Shown in pieces: positions 18,994-29,427 of a DNA stretch of 64,000 bases. The stretch comes from Ignavibacteria bacterium UBA2333 (lineage in GTDB: Bacteria; Bacteroidota; Ignavibacteria; Kapaibacteriales; Kapaibacteriaceae): NCBI GenBank assembly GCA_002344895.1, contig DDUR01000081.1, positions 1-64,000 on the forward strand, given 5' to 3'. Position 1 is the stretch's first letter, and each line of letters opens with the position of its first letter. Made by a program: the position numbers and the translations under genes. The notes under the pieces are model-generated. The model did not search any database, was not told where the DNA came from, and worked only from the letters and a program-made list of their open reading frames with translations.

Positions 18994-19560
18994 ATGACGA
19001 TCAGAGATTTGTACATCACGACGGTCATTACCATCATCGTTATTGTCGCTGGCGCATCAACACTCTTTCGAGTACTGCGTTATGTAACAACGCCCTTGTT
19101 GCGGCGAATGGGCATCTATCGTTACTGGTCGCCACTCTTTCTGACGCAGAGGTTCGGAGCACGGACACTTGAAATGCACTTGGGAACATCATGGGACTTT
19201 CTGCGGCAGCGAGATCTCACACAACGACGACTTCTTCGACATGTGTCCGATGGACTCATGGCCTTGCTTGATGAGGCAGAGGCCGGAAGGATTCCATGGA
19301 GTTTCCGGTTGCGCGGTACAATGTCCTTTCTTACAGAAAAGACGTCACGATCTCTCGGATTTACAACACGACGTCCGAATGCACTCGAATGGCTGGCCTT
19401 TGCCCTGAATTGGCCTGAACTCTGCCTGCTTCACAGTGTAGCCCGGAAACGACTCTCCTTCGTGGATATCCGTCGAGTACACATCATCCATGCAACGATA
19501 GGTGACCTACTTTCGATGCGGCCTCGACTTTCGGCCCTAACGTCGGTGTACCACCTGTAA
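18994..19560 (+). CDS. Membrane-anchored protein of unknown function
   Basis: A 188-residue protein I do not recognise. A single N-terminal TM helix (about residues 7-25, VITIIVIVAGAST) is followed by a basic, Leu/Arg-rich soluble part with FGARTLEMHLGTSWDFLRQ and two likely amphipathic helices. The ATG at 18994 is preferred because earlier in-frame starts overlap the divergent ATPase gene and encode no helix. It is divergent from the ATPase with about 100 bases between starts. Base use is like its neighbours. Confidence 0.6.
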   Translation: MTIRDLYITTVITIIVIVAGASTLFRVLRYVTTPLLRRMGIYRYWSPLFLTQRFGARTLEMHLGTSWDFLRQRDLTQRRLLRHVSDGLMALLDEAEAGRIPWSFRLRGTMSFLTEKTSRSLGFTTRRPNALEWLAFALNWPELCLLHSVARKRLSFVDIRRVHIIHATIGDLLSMRPRLSALTSVYHL

Positions 19561-19652
19561 CGCGGTACGCCAGAACTGGTATCTTCCTGCGTTAAACCCG
19601 AACAGCGATCCAAAACACTGAGGGCCTGTTCGATAACGCAGGGAGAAGAAAC

Positions 19653-21209
19653 ATGGCAGAACTCGACCCCTATACAGGGCCGTGGACGCGGAGAGAAGCG
19701 TCACACCTCTTACGACGAGCCAGCTTCGGCGCTTCACTGGCAGACATAGACAAGGTTGTTGCCGATGGCCGGGCAGCGTCGTTAGACGTGATCTTTACGC
19801 CACTACCAGCACCGGCTGACCCGATAGACCCACTAACGGGGCAGCCGTATACGACTGGACAGCTCGATCTGAGCCGAGGCTTCCAGTATTACAATCGAAT
19901 TACGAAAGCTTGGTGGCTTTCATTGATGTATGGAACAACAAGAAGTATCCACGAAAAGCTCACGCTGTTCTGGTCGAATCATTTCGCAACAGAAATGACC
20001 GTAGTTCAGCAGCCACAACAATCGTTACTACTTCTGAAGTATCTCCGTACAAATGCCTTTGGCAACTTTAAGGAGATGGCTCGCCAGGTAACAATCGAGC
20101 CAGCCATGTTGCGCTACCTCAATGGAAACGTTAACACGAAAGGTAGCCCCAACGAGAACTATGCTCGAGAACTTCAGGAGCTCTTTACGATTGGTAAGGG
20201 CAAGGAAGTTGCACCTGGTGACTATACAACCTTCACTGAACAGGATGTACAAGCTGCAGCTCGTGTTCTAACGGGCTGGAGAGATTCGCGGATGGGAACG
20301 ACGGTGCAGTTTGTTGATCGCCAACACGATACAACAGACAAGGTCTTTTCCCAGCGATATGGCAATACAGTGATAAAGGGGCGAACGGGGCAAACAGCCG
20401 GTAACGCTGAACTGACAGACCTCATCAACATGATCTTCGACCAGCCTGCGACGTCGAAACATGTCTTGAGAAGACTCTATAGGTGGTTTGTCTACCATGA
20501 GATCACCGAAGATGTTGAACGCACAATCATCGAACCCTTGGCGGAGCAGCTCCGTTCCGGTGGCTGGAACATAGGCCCAGTTCTCAAGACGTTGCTAAGC
20601 AGTGAGCACTTCTTTAGTGCCAACATGATGGGCAGCCAGATCAAAAGTCCAGCAGACTTTCTTGTTGGGACATTAAAGGCCATAACAACGTTCACACCGC
20701 CAACAGATGCAACACAGAAGAATCAGTTCTACGATGCTCTGTCGATCTCTATGGCAGCCCTGCAGATGGACCTTAATGATCCACCGAGTGTGGCCGGATG
20801 GGAGGCCTACTATCAGCAGCCAGACTACGATCGGATATGGCTTACAACAGCAACCCTACCGTTACGAAATGGTGCGACTGACAGCATTCTTGTGAACTCG
20901 CGTGGACTTGGCAGACCAATACTCGACACCATTGCGCTCACAAGAACATTCACGAATCCGGAAGATCCGTACGCACTTGTTGATGAGATGAACATACGCT
21001 TCTTTGCTGTGCCGTTCCCTGATGCAACGCGCGAACGACTCGTGCTGGAAGTGTTACTCGGTGGAAGTGGACTTGCCTATGACTGGACAACAGAGTGGCA
21101 AGCCTTTCTCAGCAATACATCCAATACGCAAGCGCGTCAGCGCGTAAAACTTAAACTCGACACATTGTATCGGTACATGTTCCGCATGGCCGAATTTCAC
21201 ATCGGTTAA
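19653..21209 (+). CDS. DUF1800 domain-containing protein
   Basis: A 518-residue protein with the DUF1800 layout: WTRREASHLLRRASFGAS near the N-terminus, WWLSLMYGTTRSIHEKLTLF, the conserved FWSNHFATE, and NENYARELQELFTIG. The family is almost always next to a DUF1501 gene, as here, and is found in exported or surface-associated pairs of unknown activity. The ATG at 19653 follows GGGAGAAG. No signal peptide is visible. The DUF1501 gene begins 18 bases downstream, so the two form an operon. It contains a one-mismatch copy of the dispersed motif at 20376-20391. Confidence 0.93.
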   Translation: MAELDPYTGPWTRREASHLLRRASFGASLADIDKVVADGRAASLDVIFTPLPAPADPIDPLTGQPYTTGQLDLSRGFQYYNRITKAWWLSLMYGTTRSIHEKLTLFWSNHFATEMTVVQQPQQSLLLLKYLRTNAFGNFKEMARQVTIEPAMLRYLNGNVNTKGSPNENYARELQELFTIGKGKEVAPGDYTTFTEQDVQAAARVLTGWRDSRMGTTVQFVDRQHDTTDKVFSQRYGNTVIKGRTGQTAGNAELTDLINMIFDQPATSKHVLRRLYRWFVYHEITEDVERTIIEPLAEQLRSGGWNIGPVLKTLLSSEHFFSANMMGSQIKSPADFLVGTLKAITTFTPPTDATQKNQFYDALSISMAALQMDLNDPPSVAGWEAYYQQPDYDRIWLTTATLPLRNGATDSILVNSRGLGRPILDTIALTRTFTNPEDPYALVDEMNIRFFAVPFPDATRERLVLEVLLGGSGLAYDWTTEWQAFLSNTSNTQARQRVKLKLDTLYRYMFRMAEFHIG

Positions 21210-21227
21210 TCGTTCAGGAGCATTACC

Positions 21228-22811
21228 ATGAAACGCCGTGACTTTCTCGTCCGCACCTCAGGCGCTGTCAGTGTACCGTTCCTCTTGAACGGTATACCAC
21301 TAAAGGCTTTCGACGGACCAGTCCACCATCGACTGTTTGGTGGTGACATGGAAACAGATCGTGTACTTGTCCTCATTCAGTTAAACGGCGGTAATGACGG
21401 GCTCAACACTATCATTCCACTGGACCAAGAAGAACGTTATCAGAGTTTACGACCAGGAGTTGCCATTCCGACGGCAAAGGCAGTAAAACTTACTGATGTC
21501 GCTGGACTACATCCTGCTATGACTGGTGTGAAGTCCCTGTGGGATGAACGTAAGGTTGGAATCGTCCAAGGTGTGTCGTATCCCAATCCCAATCTTTCAC
21601 ACTTCAGATCAACCGACATCTGGATGTCGGCCTCTGACGCCGATAAAAATCTTTCCAGTGGCTGGCTTGGCCGATACCTAGGAACCGTCTTCCCGGACTA
21701 TCCAACGGGTTATCCCAATGCCGTAACACCGGATCCAATAGCAATACAAATGACGGCAACGGTTGGTCTCACCCTCAGTGGTCCACAGCAACAGGCGATG
21801 GGTATTGCCCTCCAGGATCCCGAGTCCTTCTACCGCCTCATTGCCGGTACGGAGCTTTCGTTTGACGACTTGCCGAACACTGACTTTGCCCGTGACAACG
21901 TGATGTACGTGCGTGACATTCAGTCACAATCAATGGAATACTCCCAGGTTATCAAAGCAGCTGCGGATAAGGCTGTCAACAAGGTTGAGTATCCAGCAAC
22001 ACAGCCCAATCGGTTGTCGGGACAACTTCAGGTTGTGGCGCGACTCATTGCCGGTGGACTTAAGACCCGCGTCTATGTCGTTCAACTTGGAGGCTTTGAT
22101 ACACATGCCTCACAGGTAGTGGATGGAGAGCCCGAAAACGGAGGTCACGCATCACTTCTCACATTCGTTTCGGAGGCCGTTACAGCCTTCCAGCGTGATC
22201 TTGAAGCTCATGGTGTTGCAGATAGAGTGATTGCCATGACGTTCTCAGAGTTTGGTCGTCGACCAATGTCGAACGAGTCGTTAGGGACCGATCACGGCAC
22301 TGCAGCACCAATGCTGTTTTTCGGAAATGCCGTCCAGGACGGAATTACTGGGACCTCTCCGGACCTCACCAATCTTGAGAGGGAGAACCTGCACATGCAG
22401 TTTGACTTCCGTCAGATCTATGCCTCTGTTCTTGAGCAGTGGTTTGGGGTGGACCGTCAAACAATAGGGGACATCCTTATGGATGACTTCCAAACGGTAC
22501 GCGTGATTAAGGACAGTTCAACGGATGTATCCGAGACAATCATCAGAGATACATTCACGTTTGCTCCTGTTGCCCCGAATCCGGTGAAAACTGCTGCAAC
22601 GTTGCGGTATGATCTTACAACGACGTCGACTGTACGTCTTCAGATCTTTGATAGTCTCGGTTTCCATGTGAAAACGCTCGTTCATGAGGAACAGACCGCC
22701 GGCACCTACAGTGTCCCATTCGACACTACCGGACTTCCCAGCGGAACCTATGCCGTTCAGGTAAGCGTCGGTGTTCAAAAGGCAGTTCAAATGTTCGTTA
22801 TCGCTCGGTAA
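21228..22811 (+). CDS. DUF1501 protein with T9SS-type sorting tail
   Basis: A 527-residue exported protein related to the alkaline-phosphatase-like fold. The N-terminus MKRRDFLVRTSGAVSVPFLL is a twin-arginine-like signal. LVLIQLNGGNDGLNTIIPL, LSHFRSTDIWMSA, FDTHASQV and TFSEFGRRPMSN are DUF1501 landmarks. The last ~80 residues (FAPVAPNPVKTAATLRYDL through GLPSGTYAVQVSV) match a type-A sorting domain, implying outer-membrane export by T9SS after crossing the inner membrane. It forms an operon with the DUF1800 gene; ribosome-binding site AGGAG. Activity unknown. Confidence 0.93.
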   Translation: MKRRDFLVRTSGAVSVPFLLNGIPLKAFDGPVHHRLFGGDMETDRVLVLIQLNGGNDGLNTIIPLDQEERYQSLRPGVAIPTAKAVKLTDVAGLHPAMTGVKSLWDERKVGIVQGVSYPNPNLSHFRSTDIWMSASDADKNLSSGWLGRYLGTVFPDYPTGYPNAVTPDPIAIQMTATVGLTLSGPQQQAMGIALQDPESFYRLIAGTELSFDDLPNTDFARDNVMYVRDIQSQSMEYSQVIKAAADKAVNKVEYPATQPNRLSGQLQVVARLIAGGLKTRVYVVQLGGFDTHASQVVDGEPENGGHASLLTFVSEAVTAFQRDLEAHGVADRVIAMTFSEFGRRPMSNESLGTDHGTAAPMLFFGNAVQDGITGTSPDLTNLERENLHMQFDFRQIYASVLEQWFGVDRQTIGDILMDDFQTVRVIKDSSTDVSETIIRDTFTFAPVAPNPVKTAATLRYDLTTTSTVRLQIFDSLGFHVKTLVHEEQTAGTYSVPFDTTGLPSGTYAVQVSVGVQKAVQMFVIAR

Positions 22812-22870
22812 CAGCGTCAACCTCGTCTATCGGTATTGGTTATCAATACCCCAAAACGTCAGGGATCGTA

Positions 22871-22896
22871 GAATGGGTGCCATTTGGTGCCCATTC
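22871..22896 (+). terminator. Hairpin after the DUF1501 gene
   Basis: An 11-bp stem, GAATGGGTGCC (22871-22881) against GGTGCCCATTC (22886-22896), with two G-U pairs and an ATTT loop, lies 60 bases after the DUF1501 stop. Only a short T run (TTT at 22901) follows, so it may act as an inefficient terminator or as the 5' boundary of the next transcript. The rest of the 219-base gap to the next start holds no further feature I can identify. Confidence 0.6.
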
Positions 22897-23030
22897 TGCG
22901 TTTATGGCCGTAACCTAACGGCGCGACTAATGTTATGACCTTTCGTAATGCTCCGAAAAGACGTAAAATTTCTCAATGGGAAATGGGGCGAAAAGGAGCT
23001 AGGTTCGTACAGGTTTTTTCAGGAGGGTTT

Positions 23031-26000
23031 ATGACAGTTCGCCACATTCTCATGTTTGGCGTTGTGCTCCTCGTTCTTGGAGCATCATCTGTGTCCGCTG
23101 CAGACTACGTACGATTTGATCAACAGACCAACAACGGTCCCGTTAACGCACGTGAGTCGCGTAACATCCGTTACGAGATGGTTGGAACATCGCTGGCGAT
23201 AACCGTCATCCTTGATTCGACTGATCCCGCTTCGCCACTCTATATGAAGCTCACCTTCCGGAACTACAACGGCGTTGGCATTTATACGCTCGGTAGCGGA
23301 ACACTATGGCGGTACGGCCAACGGTCTGACCAAATCTTCACGTGCCAAAGTGGTCAGGCAGAAGTAACACGGATTGACTCTGTTACCAACCGTATTTATG
23401 GAACGTTTGACTGGTATGGAACGGCAACATTACAGAATGGAACGGATCTAACCGTTCGTATTCGTGATGGTGCATTTGATGTTCAGATCAAGCCAGAAAT
23501 CCAACTGGTGGCTACTCCAAAGGCAGGAACAACGTTAAAGCCAAAGGAAACAGGTGTTTTTGTCATAGCCGCGAAAAAGCGCTTTACAAACACAGTCGTT
23601 AGCGGCGTGAAGATCGCCCTTACCTATCCGTCCAACATTTTTGAAACCGAGCCGACTGATCTCGTGACCGCAACAGACGGTACAATCAGACTCAATCTGA
23701 AGGTGAAGGAGTCCGTGGTAGACGGTGAGTATAGAATTATCGCCAAGGGATCAAAGGACGGATTTCTCGACGGTGTTGGCGATACGATTACCTTCAAGAT
23801 TGATGCATCCGGACGGTACTGGTTCGCAAAGTGTAACGGTGTGAGTTGGCTGGTGTTCGATGCCGGTGCAGACAGCGCGTGGGAAGACGGAGGTGCACCA
23901 TATATCGAGGCCGACGGACCAAACGTTATGATAGGAGAGATCTTTAAGGTTTCTGGTCTCGTTCGCATTGACACAACGGCATATTCTATCGTGGGCAACG
24001 GACGAGTTTGGGTATCCGCCCTTGGTAAGGACTTTACGTTCTACGACGGGCCATTCTCATTTCGTATCGTTCCATGTGGCGCAGCACTCGACTTTCTGTC
24101 GGCTGCACTCGTCGAAAAGTTTACTGGTGGACTCATCAAGGACACAAAGTTCCTCTTCCAGGAATCGAACGGTAGCGTGGCCGGAGGCAAACTCACGTTT
24201 ACCGTTGAAGGTCCGGAGAACTCTTCGCAAGGTTGTAATCCTGATCCGAAGGGAGCTATCTGGACGCCAAACAAGGACCGGTCGTGGCCGATGGAATTGG
24301 CATTCATGAAGGTTGATGACAAGTATGAGATATCAGCTAACATTGGAGTCAAGGATCTGAGCCTCGGACCGAGTGTTTGCTTAAACAGTGCGTCGCTGTT
24401 CTACAACTTCCAAAAGGACTCGGCGGTATTTAATGCCGAAATGAAAACGCCGTGGTTTGAAAAGGGAACGTTGGGTGCAACGGTGAAAGACGGCAAACCA
24501 CATTCTGGTAAGGTAGGTCTTACGTTTAACACCTGTCTGCCGTTACCAGAGACGCCGTTCTGCTGGAAGGGCGGAGAAGTCACAATCGAAAACTTCGTGA
24601 ATCTCAATCCCTTTGCAATGTCGATTAAGGGTCTGTTCGAAGTAACGGGTAAACCTGATATCTGCGAGTTTGATGTAACGGTTGGAACAAAATTCCCACC
24701 AGTTATCCTGACAGGTGATGCGTCGGTACGCTTCCTGAAGTTCGAAGCCGTTTCTACAGAGAAACCTTGGCAAATGGAATCGTCTGTGGGAATTGAATTC
24801 GACATGGACAAGATGGGCATTACGCTTAAGGGTACAACCAAGGCCTTTCATCTTGGTGGTGAATACATGATTGAGGGCTCGGAAACACGATCCGTCAGCT
24901 TCTTTAACGGACTTCACATTATGGGCACACTGGATGCCCAGTTGAAGGTTCCCAACCTTTCCAAGGAGCTCGAATCAGAGATGGGGCTGTTTGGTCGATT
25001 TATCAATCAATACACTCCACTCAACATTGGTAAGGTCTCGGCCGCGCTAAATCTTGTTGAGGCGGGCGAACAGACAATGTCCGTGAGTTACGACCTTAAC
25101 AATGCAACGGCGGGTCTTTCCGCTGAGGCAGCGGCAATCATGCGTCGTCTGGGCAAGGGCACAATGACGATAGACTTTACGAAGCTCCCATCGGCCTCTG
25201 CCGTGTCACTTGACGCTGGATTTGCCGAGCTTTACAAGGCAATCTTTGGCGAGGTTGAATCACCTAAGGGTGATGATGACGTTCAGGCTGTCGTCACGCG
25301 TGAGGTGAATGTTCAGGATGGTGCGGAGAAGCTTGTCGTTGTGATATCTGCTGCAGATGGTTCACTCACGTCAACACTCACGGCTCCGTCAGGAACAACC
25401 TATACAGCGTCGGACGAGTCAGCAAACTTGTCTTACATCGTAACGCCAAATGGTGAGATTGGACTCTGGGTTGTTGATGAGCCGGTAGCAGGTCAATGGA
25501 CGATATCCGTGACGGATCCGGGATCAAATGACTCGATCGTTGTCTATGCTCGAGAACCTGAACGTCCGTTTGCGGTAGCAGCCACACAGACAGGTCGCAG
25601 AATTGTTGCCACGTGGGATTCACCTGGTGCTCCGTCATCAAGCACCGTAACAATTGTTGCAACCGATGTAGCCGGTGAGCGTACTGGCACACCCATCATG
25701 ACGGTGCCGGAGTCGCAAGGTCGAGCTGTGATTGAACTCACAGACTCCACGGCCGGCTGCGAATTCCACATTTGGGCACGTCGAAATGATCCTCGCTCGC
25801 CAGCGGATGCTGACGTTAGTGGCACGTTTACGAATCCAAAATCGCGACTTACACCGCCAACAGCGGTTACGGCCACAACATCTCTTGATGGACGTGGAAC
25901 CGTCTCATGGACTTCATCGCCAGATCAGACCATCGACATGTATGCCGTTGTTCTGCGTCGTTCCGATGGTTCCGACACCGTGATTGCTTCTGCTTACGGT

Positions 26001-26387
26001 GCCGATAATCGTGCGACATTTGAGACGGAAGACATCAATGGTTCAACAATTTCCATTGTTGCCTACGACGCTACAGGACGTGCAGGTTGTCCATCGCAAC
26101 CGGTGAGTCTTGTTGTGGGTGTTGAAGACCTTGTGCAATCAACATCAGACTTTGGTCTTGCACCAAATCCTGCAGGTGATCGCTTCAGCATTGTCCTCAA
26201 GAAATCAACATCGGCACAGATTGATGTTGTTTCCACACTCGGTGGTGTTGTTGCTTCATTCAGCACAGAGGCAGGTGTTACGAGCCCGCTGACGGTGAAC
26301 ACATCAACTTGGCCAACAGGAACCTATCTCGTTCGCGTTACAACGGACGGACAAACGACTACTGCTCCCTTGCTCATCATCAGATAA
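23031..26387 (+). CDS. Large secreted protein with T9SS sorting tail
   Basis: A 1118-residue exported protein; the ATG at 23031 follows AGGAGGG and opens a clean signal peptide (MTVRHILMFGVVLLVLGASS). The in-frame sequence upstream is not signal-like. The mature part is beta-rich: an N-terminal domain with Ig/bacterial-Ig-like segments (IKPEIQLVATPKAGTTLKP), a long central region without a recognised family, then fibronectin-III-like repeats (SRLTPPTAVTATTSLDG) and a sorting domain starting near FGLAPNPAGDRFSIVL and ending WPTGTYLVRV. It should be displayed on or released from the cell surface. First gene of a four-gene run: the next start is one base after its stop. Confidence 0.88.
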   Translation: MTVRHILMFGVVLLVLGASSVSAADYVRFDQQTNNGPVNARESRNIRYEMVGTSLAITVILDSTDPASPLYMKLTFRNYNGVGIYTLGSGTLWRYGQRSDQIFTCQSGQAEVTRIDSVTNRIYGTFDWYGTATLQNGTDLTVRIRDGAFDVQIKPEIQLVATPKAGTTLKPKETGVFVIAAKKRFTNTVVSGVKIALTYPSNIFETEPTDLVTATDGTIRLNLKVKESVVDGEYRIIAKGSKDGFLDGVGDTITFKIDASGRYWFAKCNGVSWLVFDAGADSAWEDGGAPYIEADGPNVMIGEIFKVSGLVRIDTTAYSIVGNGRVWVSALGKDFTFYDGPFSFRIVPCGAALDFLSAALVEKFTGGLIKDTKFLFQESNGSVAGGKLTFTVEGPENSSQGCNPDPKGAIWTPNKDRSWPMELAFMKVDDKYEISANIGVKDLSLGPSVCLNSASLFYNFQKDSAVFNAEMKTPWFEKGTLGATVKDGKPHSGKVGLTFNTCLPLPETPFCWKGGEVTIENFVNLNPFAMSIKGLFEVTGKPDICEFDVTVGTKFPPVILTGDASVRFLKFEAVSTEKPWQMESSVGIEFDMDKMGITLKGTTKAFHLGGEYMIEGSETRSVSFFNGLHIMGTLDAQLKVPNLSKELESEMGLFGRFINQYTPLNIGKVSAALNLVEAGEQTMSVSYDLNNATAGLSAEAAAIMRRLGKGTMTIDFTKLPSASAVSLDAGFAELYKAIFGEVESPKGDDDVQAVVTREVNVQDGAEKLVVVISAADGSLTSTLTAPSGTTYTASDESANLSYIVTPNGEIGLWVVDEPVAGQWTISVTDPGSNDSIVVYAREPERPFAVAATQTGRRIVATWDSPGAPSSSTVTIVATDVAGERTGTPIMTVPESQGRAVIELTDSTAGCEFHIWARRNDPRSPADADVSGTFTNPKSRLTPPTAVTATTSLDGRGTVSWTSSPDQTIDMYAVVLRRSDGSDTVIASAYGADNRATFETEDINGSTISIVAYDATGRAGCPSQPVSLVVGVEDLVQSTSDFGLAPNPAGDRFSIVLKKSTSAQIDVVSTLGGVVASFSTEAGVTSPLTVNTSTWPTGTYLVRVTTDGQTTTAPLLIIR

Positions 26388-26388
26388 C

Positions 26389-29300
26389 ATGAACGTCCAT
26401 CGTACAATCCTCGCCCTCTTCTTCGCAGCAGTTGTTTCTGCAAGTGCAGGAGAGCCATCATGGCAAAGGATTGCTACGCTACCTGTAGCCGTCGTATCCC
26501 ATGTAAGTGCAATGATGCCTGATGGTGCCGTCGTTGGTGCCGGAGGCCTGGACGGAACTGGGACAACGACGGCTACGGCATGGATTCTCGATCCATCCAC
26601 AAGCGCCCTTCGCCCCTTACCCTCGATGTCAACACCACGATCCCATTCCGCATGGGTTGTGGTGCGGACCTCATCTGGGGCCGATCTATACGTCATTGGC
26701 GGATACACAGGAAGTGGCGGAAGTTTCGCAGCTACTTCAGTGATTGAGAGATTTCGTTATGACTCCGCGAGTCGGTCAGGACAATGGCGAACGATTGGTA
26801 ACCTGGATCTTGCTGTAGGTGAGTGTAGAGCCGTTCAGGGTCCTGACGGAAACATCATCGTTACTGGTGGACGAACGCAGACATCAGGTGCTCCAGGTTC
26901 CGGAACGACGGAGCGACGTTCGTGGGTGATTAATACGGCCACTGGTAGCATCGTGCGGTCCGGTGATCTTACCTCTACCCATGCTGCTCACGTTACGCTG
27001 CGATACATTGATCAGTTAGGGAGCGCCGCCATTCTGGCGGCTGGGGGCGAAGAACCTCCGCCGACAACCGTAACGGAGTTGCTCATTGGTGGTGTGTGGG
27101 ACGCTCGTACGAATCCACCACGCCAGTGGCGACGGGATGGAGTGGGAATTACAGATCCTGCTGACATCGCACGTGTTCTTGGCGGTGCCGATGCCACTGG
27201 AACGGCTACAGCTGCCTGCGAATGGTACGATCCGAAGTCTGGCTGGCGTGCTGCTCCACGAATGGCCAACGAACGGCAACGACATTCAGCCGTTGTTACC
27301 GCCGGTCCTCGAGATACTGCCGACTATGTGCTTGTCACAGGAGGGCAAGGTCGCACGGCACCGACGTCAACAACGGAACTCTTTGCATTACCATCAAGTG
27401 GTGATCCAACGGGTACGTGGTCATCACTACCGAGTTTACAACACGCTGCAGATGCGAACTCACTTGCAATGTCAGCCTGGAATCTTCCTGTAGCAACGGG
27501 TGGACGTTCTGGAAATGTTGAGAATAGTGTTCAGATGTATCGACCTCTACGCACAGTTGGGGTCACAATGCCATCAACTGAGGTAGCATCGATCAGTGAT
27601 AGCGTTGTTATCAACATTGAGAACACGTGGGTTCTCCCGGTTACCATCGACAACATTGTTGTTGAGGGGTCTGCAGAGTTTCTGGTAACATTTGATACAA
27701 CACGACCAGTTGTTGGTGCAGGACAGCGGAAACCCTTACGTGTTTGGTTCCGGCCTGCTGCTGAGGGACTCCGTAGAGGACGAATTGTACTTTCGATTGG
27801 TCCCGTACTCGATACGATAAACATCAACGGCATCGGTCTTCAATCGACCGTTGCACTGACAACGACTGGCGTTGATCTTGGTGACGTTGTTGTCTCGACC
27901 GCTCGAGATACATGTATTAATCTTGTTGTGAATAATGGATCCGACACGCTTCGAATCGATTCGATTTCTGTTGATGATTCCGATGTTACGGTTACATCTC
28001 CCTTGGGACGTCCACGTGTAGCACCTGGGGATACACTGCGCGTGTGTTTGCGATTCCGTCCGTCAACACGACGAACCGTATCGACATCAATGACCTTTGC
28101 TATTGGCGGACGACGTCTGCCTGTTGCGGTGATCGGACGTGGTGTCCGCCGTTTCGCTGTTGTCAACTCACGAGTAGACTGTGACACGATTTCGGCTCGA
28201 GTTGGTGATACAGTTCGACTCGTAGTACAGATCAGTAATCCAAGTGACAGACCCGTGACGATCACGGCGCTTGGAATAAATAGTACAACGCAGGGCACGG
28301 TAGAGCTTTCACCACTTGTGACATTCCCGATTGTCATCCCACCGAATGGCAGTGTACCTGTTGAACTTTTGCAGCACGTCCTTCGAGAAGGTCGTGAAGA
28401 CATCATCATTACCACGACAGATGATGGCGACACTCTGGCACGAGGCACAATTTGTAGTGTTCCTCGTACCACGGCTCCTCAACTATCTATCTCTCGACTT
28501 GACCTCGGAACGGTGTGTGCTGGTGACATTTTCACGACATCACTTCGTATCGAAAATGCAAGCTCACTAGAGACAATGACCATTGATGCCGTCCGCTTCA
28601 GTGTTCTTTCGGGAGTTACAACAACGACATTCCCCGTAACACTACTTCCTCGAACATCAGTCACTGTTGACCTCACACTGACAATTCCGGATGTTACTCC
28701 GCTCGACGGACGCATATCGTTCGACGGATCATTTGGGAGTGCTGTGGCAATTGTCACAGCCGATGTTGCACCAAGTGTGCGGCTTGCATTAGAAGATGGC
28801 AGGTATGTCACAGGACTCACGGGAGTACTGCCATTACGGGCGACATCGTCTATGTCGCGCATGCTGTCGTTTCGACTTCAACACTCAGCTACCTTACTCG
28901 CACCGCGAGCCATTCTGGCTGGTGACATCCCAATCGTCACGTCGTCATTTGTTCGTGAGTCGGCCACTTCAACAGTCGTAACCGTTGAACTCGCCGCAGA
29001 CCCTGATTCGAATGACGTCGTTGTACGCGTTGAGTGGGATGTACTTCGTGGTGATGCACCAACTACGGACGTTGTCATCCATGGAAGTCCTGCACAACCA
29101 TGTGTGCTCGTGGATACAGCAATTGTGTCGATCGACCCTCTCTGCGGAGGCGCGTCGGGATACGTCTATCTCACATCGCAGCCAACGATGATTGCAACAC
29201 AGACAAACGAAGGAATTGTTGTTCGTCTGCTCAACGTCAGTGCCGATGGTATGCTACGTGCAGCTGATGTGACGGGACGAACAATTCTTTCACTTCAAAC

Positions 29301-29427
29301 AGCTTCAAACGTCTTTACGATTCCTCGGCCGGAACACCACACAGGTCCGCTCGGGCTAACCTACATCGATGCACACGGCATCGTTACTCGGACCATCGTT
29401 CACGTTGTTGAGCCAGGACAACCATGA
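26389..29427 (+). CDS. Kelch-repeat and choice-of-anchor-D (ASH) secreted protein
   Basis: A 1012-residue exported protein with a signal peptide at about 1-20. Residues about 20-380 are kelch-like beta-propeller blades (VSAMMPDGAVVGAGGLDG, NIIVTGGRTQTSGAP, YVLVTGGQGRTAP). From about 385 onward come repeated Ig-like ASH/choice-of-anchor-D units, recognisable by DLGDVVVSTARDTCINLVV and later LDLGTVCAGDIFTTSLRI. The C-terminus is short on sorting-tail features, although GMLRAADVTGRTILSLQT resembles one. Its start is one base beyond the preceding stop and its end overlaps the next start by four (ATGA), so translation is likely coupled. Confidence 0.87.
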   Translation: MNVHRTILALFFAAVVSASAGEPSWQRIATLPVAVVSHVSAMMPDGAVVGAGGLDGTGTTTATAWILDPSTSALRPLPSMSTPRSHSAWVVVRTSSGADLYVIGGYTGSGGSFAATSVIERFRYDSASRSGQWRTIGNLDLAVGECRAVQGPDGNIIVTGGRTQTSGAPGSGTTERRSWVINTATGSIVRSGDLTSTHAAHVTLRYIDQLGSAAILAAGGEEPPPTTVTELLIGGVWDARTNPPRQWRRDGVGITDPADIARVLGGADATGTATAACEWYDPKSGWRAAPRMANERQRHSAVVTAGPRDTADYVLVTGGQGRTAPTSTTELFALPSSGDPTGTWSSLPSLQHAADANSLAMSAWNLPVATGGRSGNVENSVQMYRPLRTVGVTMPSTEVASISDSVVINIENTWVLPVTIDNIVVEGSAEFLVTFDTTRPVVGAGQRKPLRVWFRPAAEGLRRGRIVLSIGPVLDTININGIGLQSTVALTTTGVDLGDVVVSTARDTCINLVVNNGSDTLRIDSISVDDSDVTVTSPLGRPRVAPGDTLRVCLRFRPSTRRTVSTSMTFAIGGRRLPVAVIGRGVRRFAVVNSRVDCDTISARVGDTVRLVVQISNPSDRPVTITALGINSTTQGTVELSPLVTFPIVIPPNGSVPVELLQHVLREGREDIIITTTDDGDTLARGTICSVPRTTAPQLSISRLDLGTVCAGDIFTTSLRIENASSLETMTIDAVRFSVLSGVTTTTFPVTLLPRTSVTVDLTLTIPDVTPLDGRISFDGSFGSAVAIVTADVAPSVRLALEDGRYVTGLTGVLPLRATSSMSRMLSFRLQHSATLLAPRAILAGDIPIVTSSFVRESATSTVVTVELAADPDSNDVVVRVEWDVLRGDAPTTDVVIHGSPAQPCVLVDTAIVSIDPLCGGASGYVYLTSQPTMIATQTNEGIVVRLLNVSADGMLRAADVTGRTILSLQTASNVFTIPRPEHHTGPLGLTYIDAHGIVTRTIVHVVEPGQP

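Noticed and set aside
22985..22999. Another copy of the AAGGGGC direct repeat upstream of the giant secreted protein
   Set aside because: Spacing is 10 and the second half reads GGAGC; too degenerate to count.
27840..28472. 210-codon minus-strand open frame inside the kelch/ASH gene
   Set aside because: An antisense shadow caused by codon bias (Ser/Thr/Arg-rich, no start context); the plus-strand frame has a signal peptide and clear domains.
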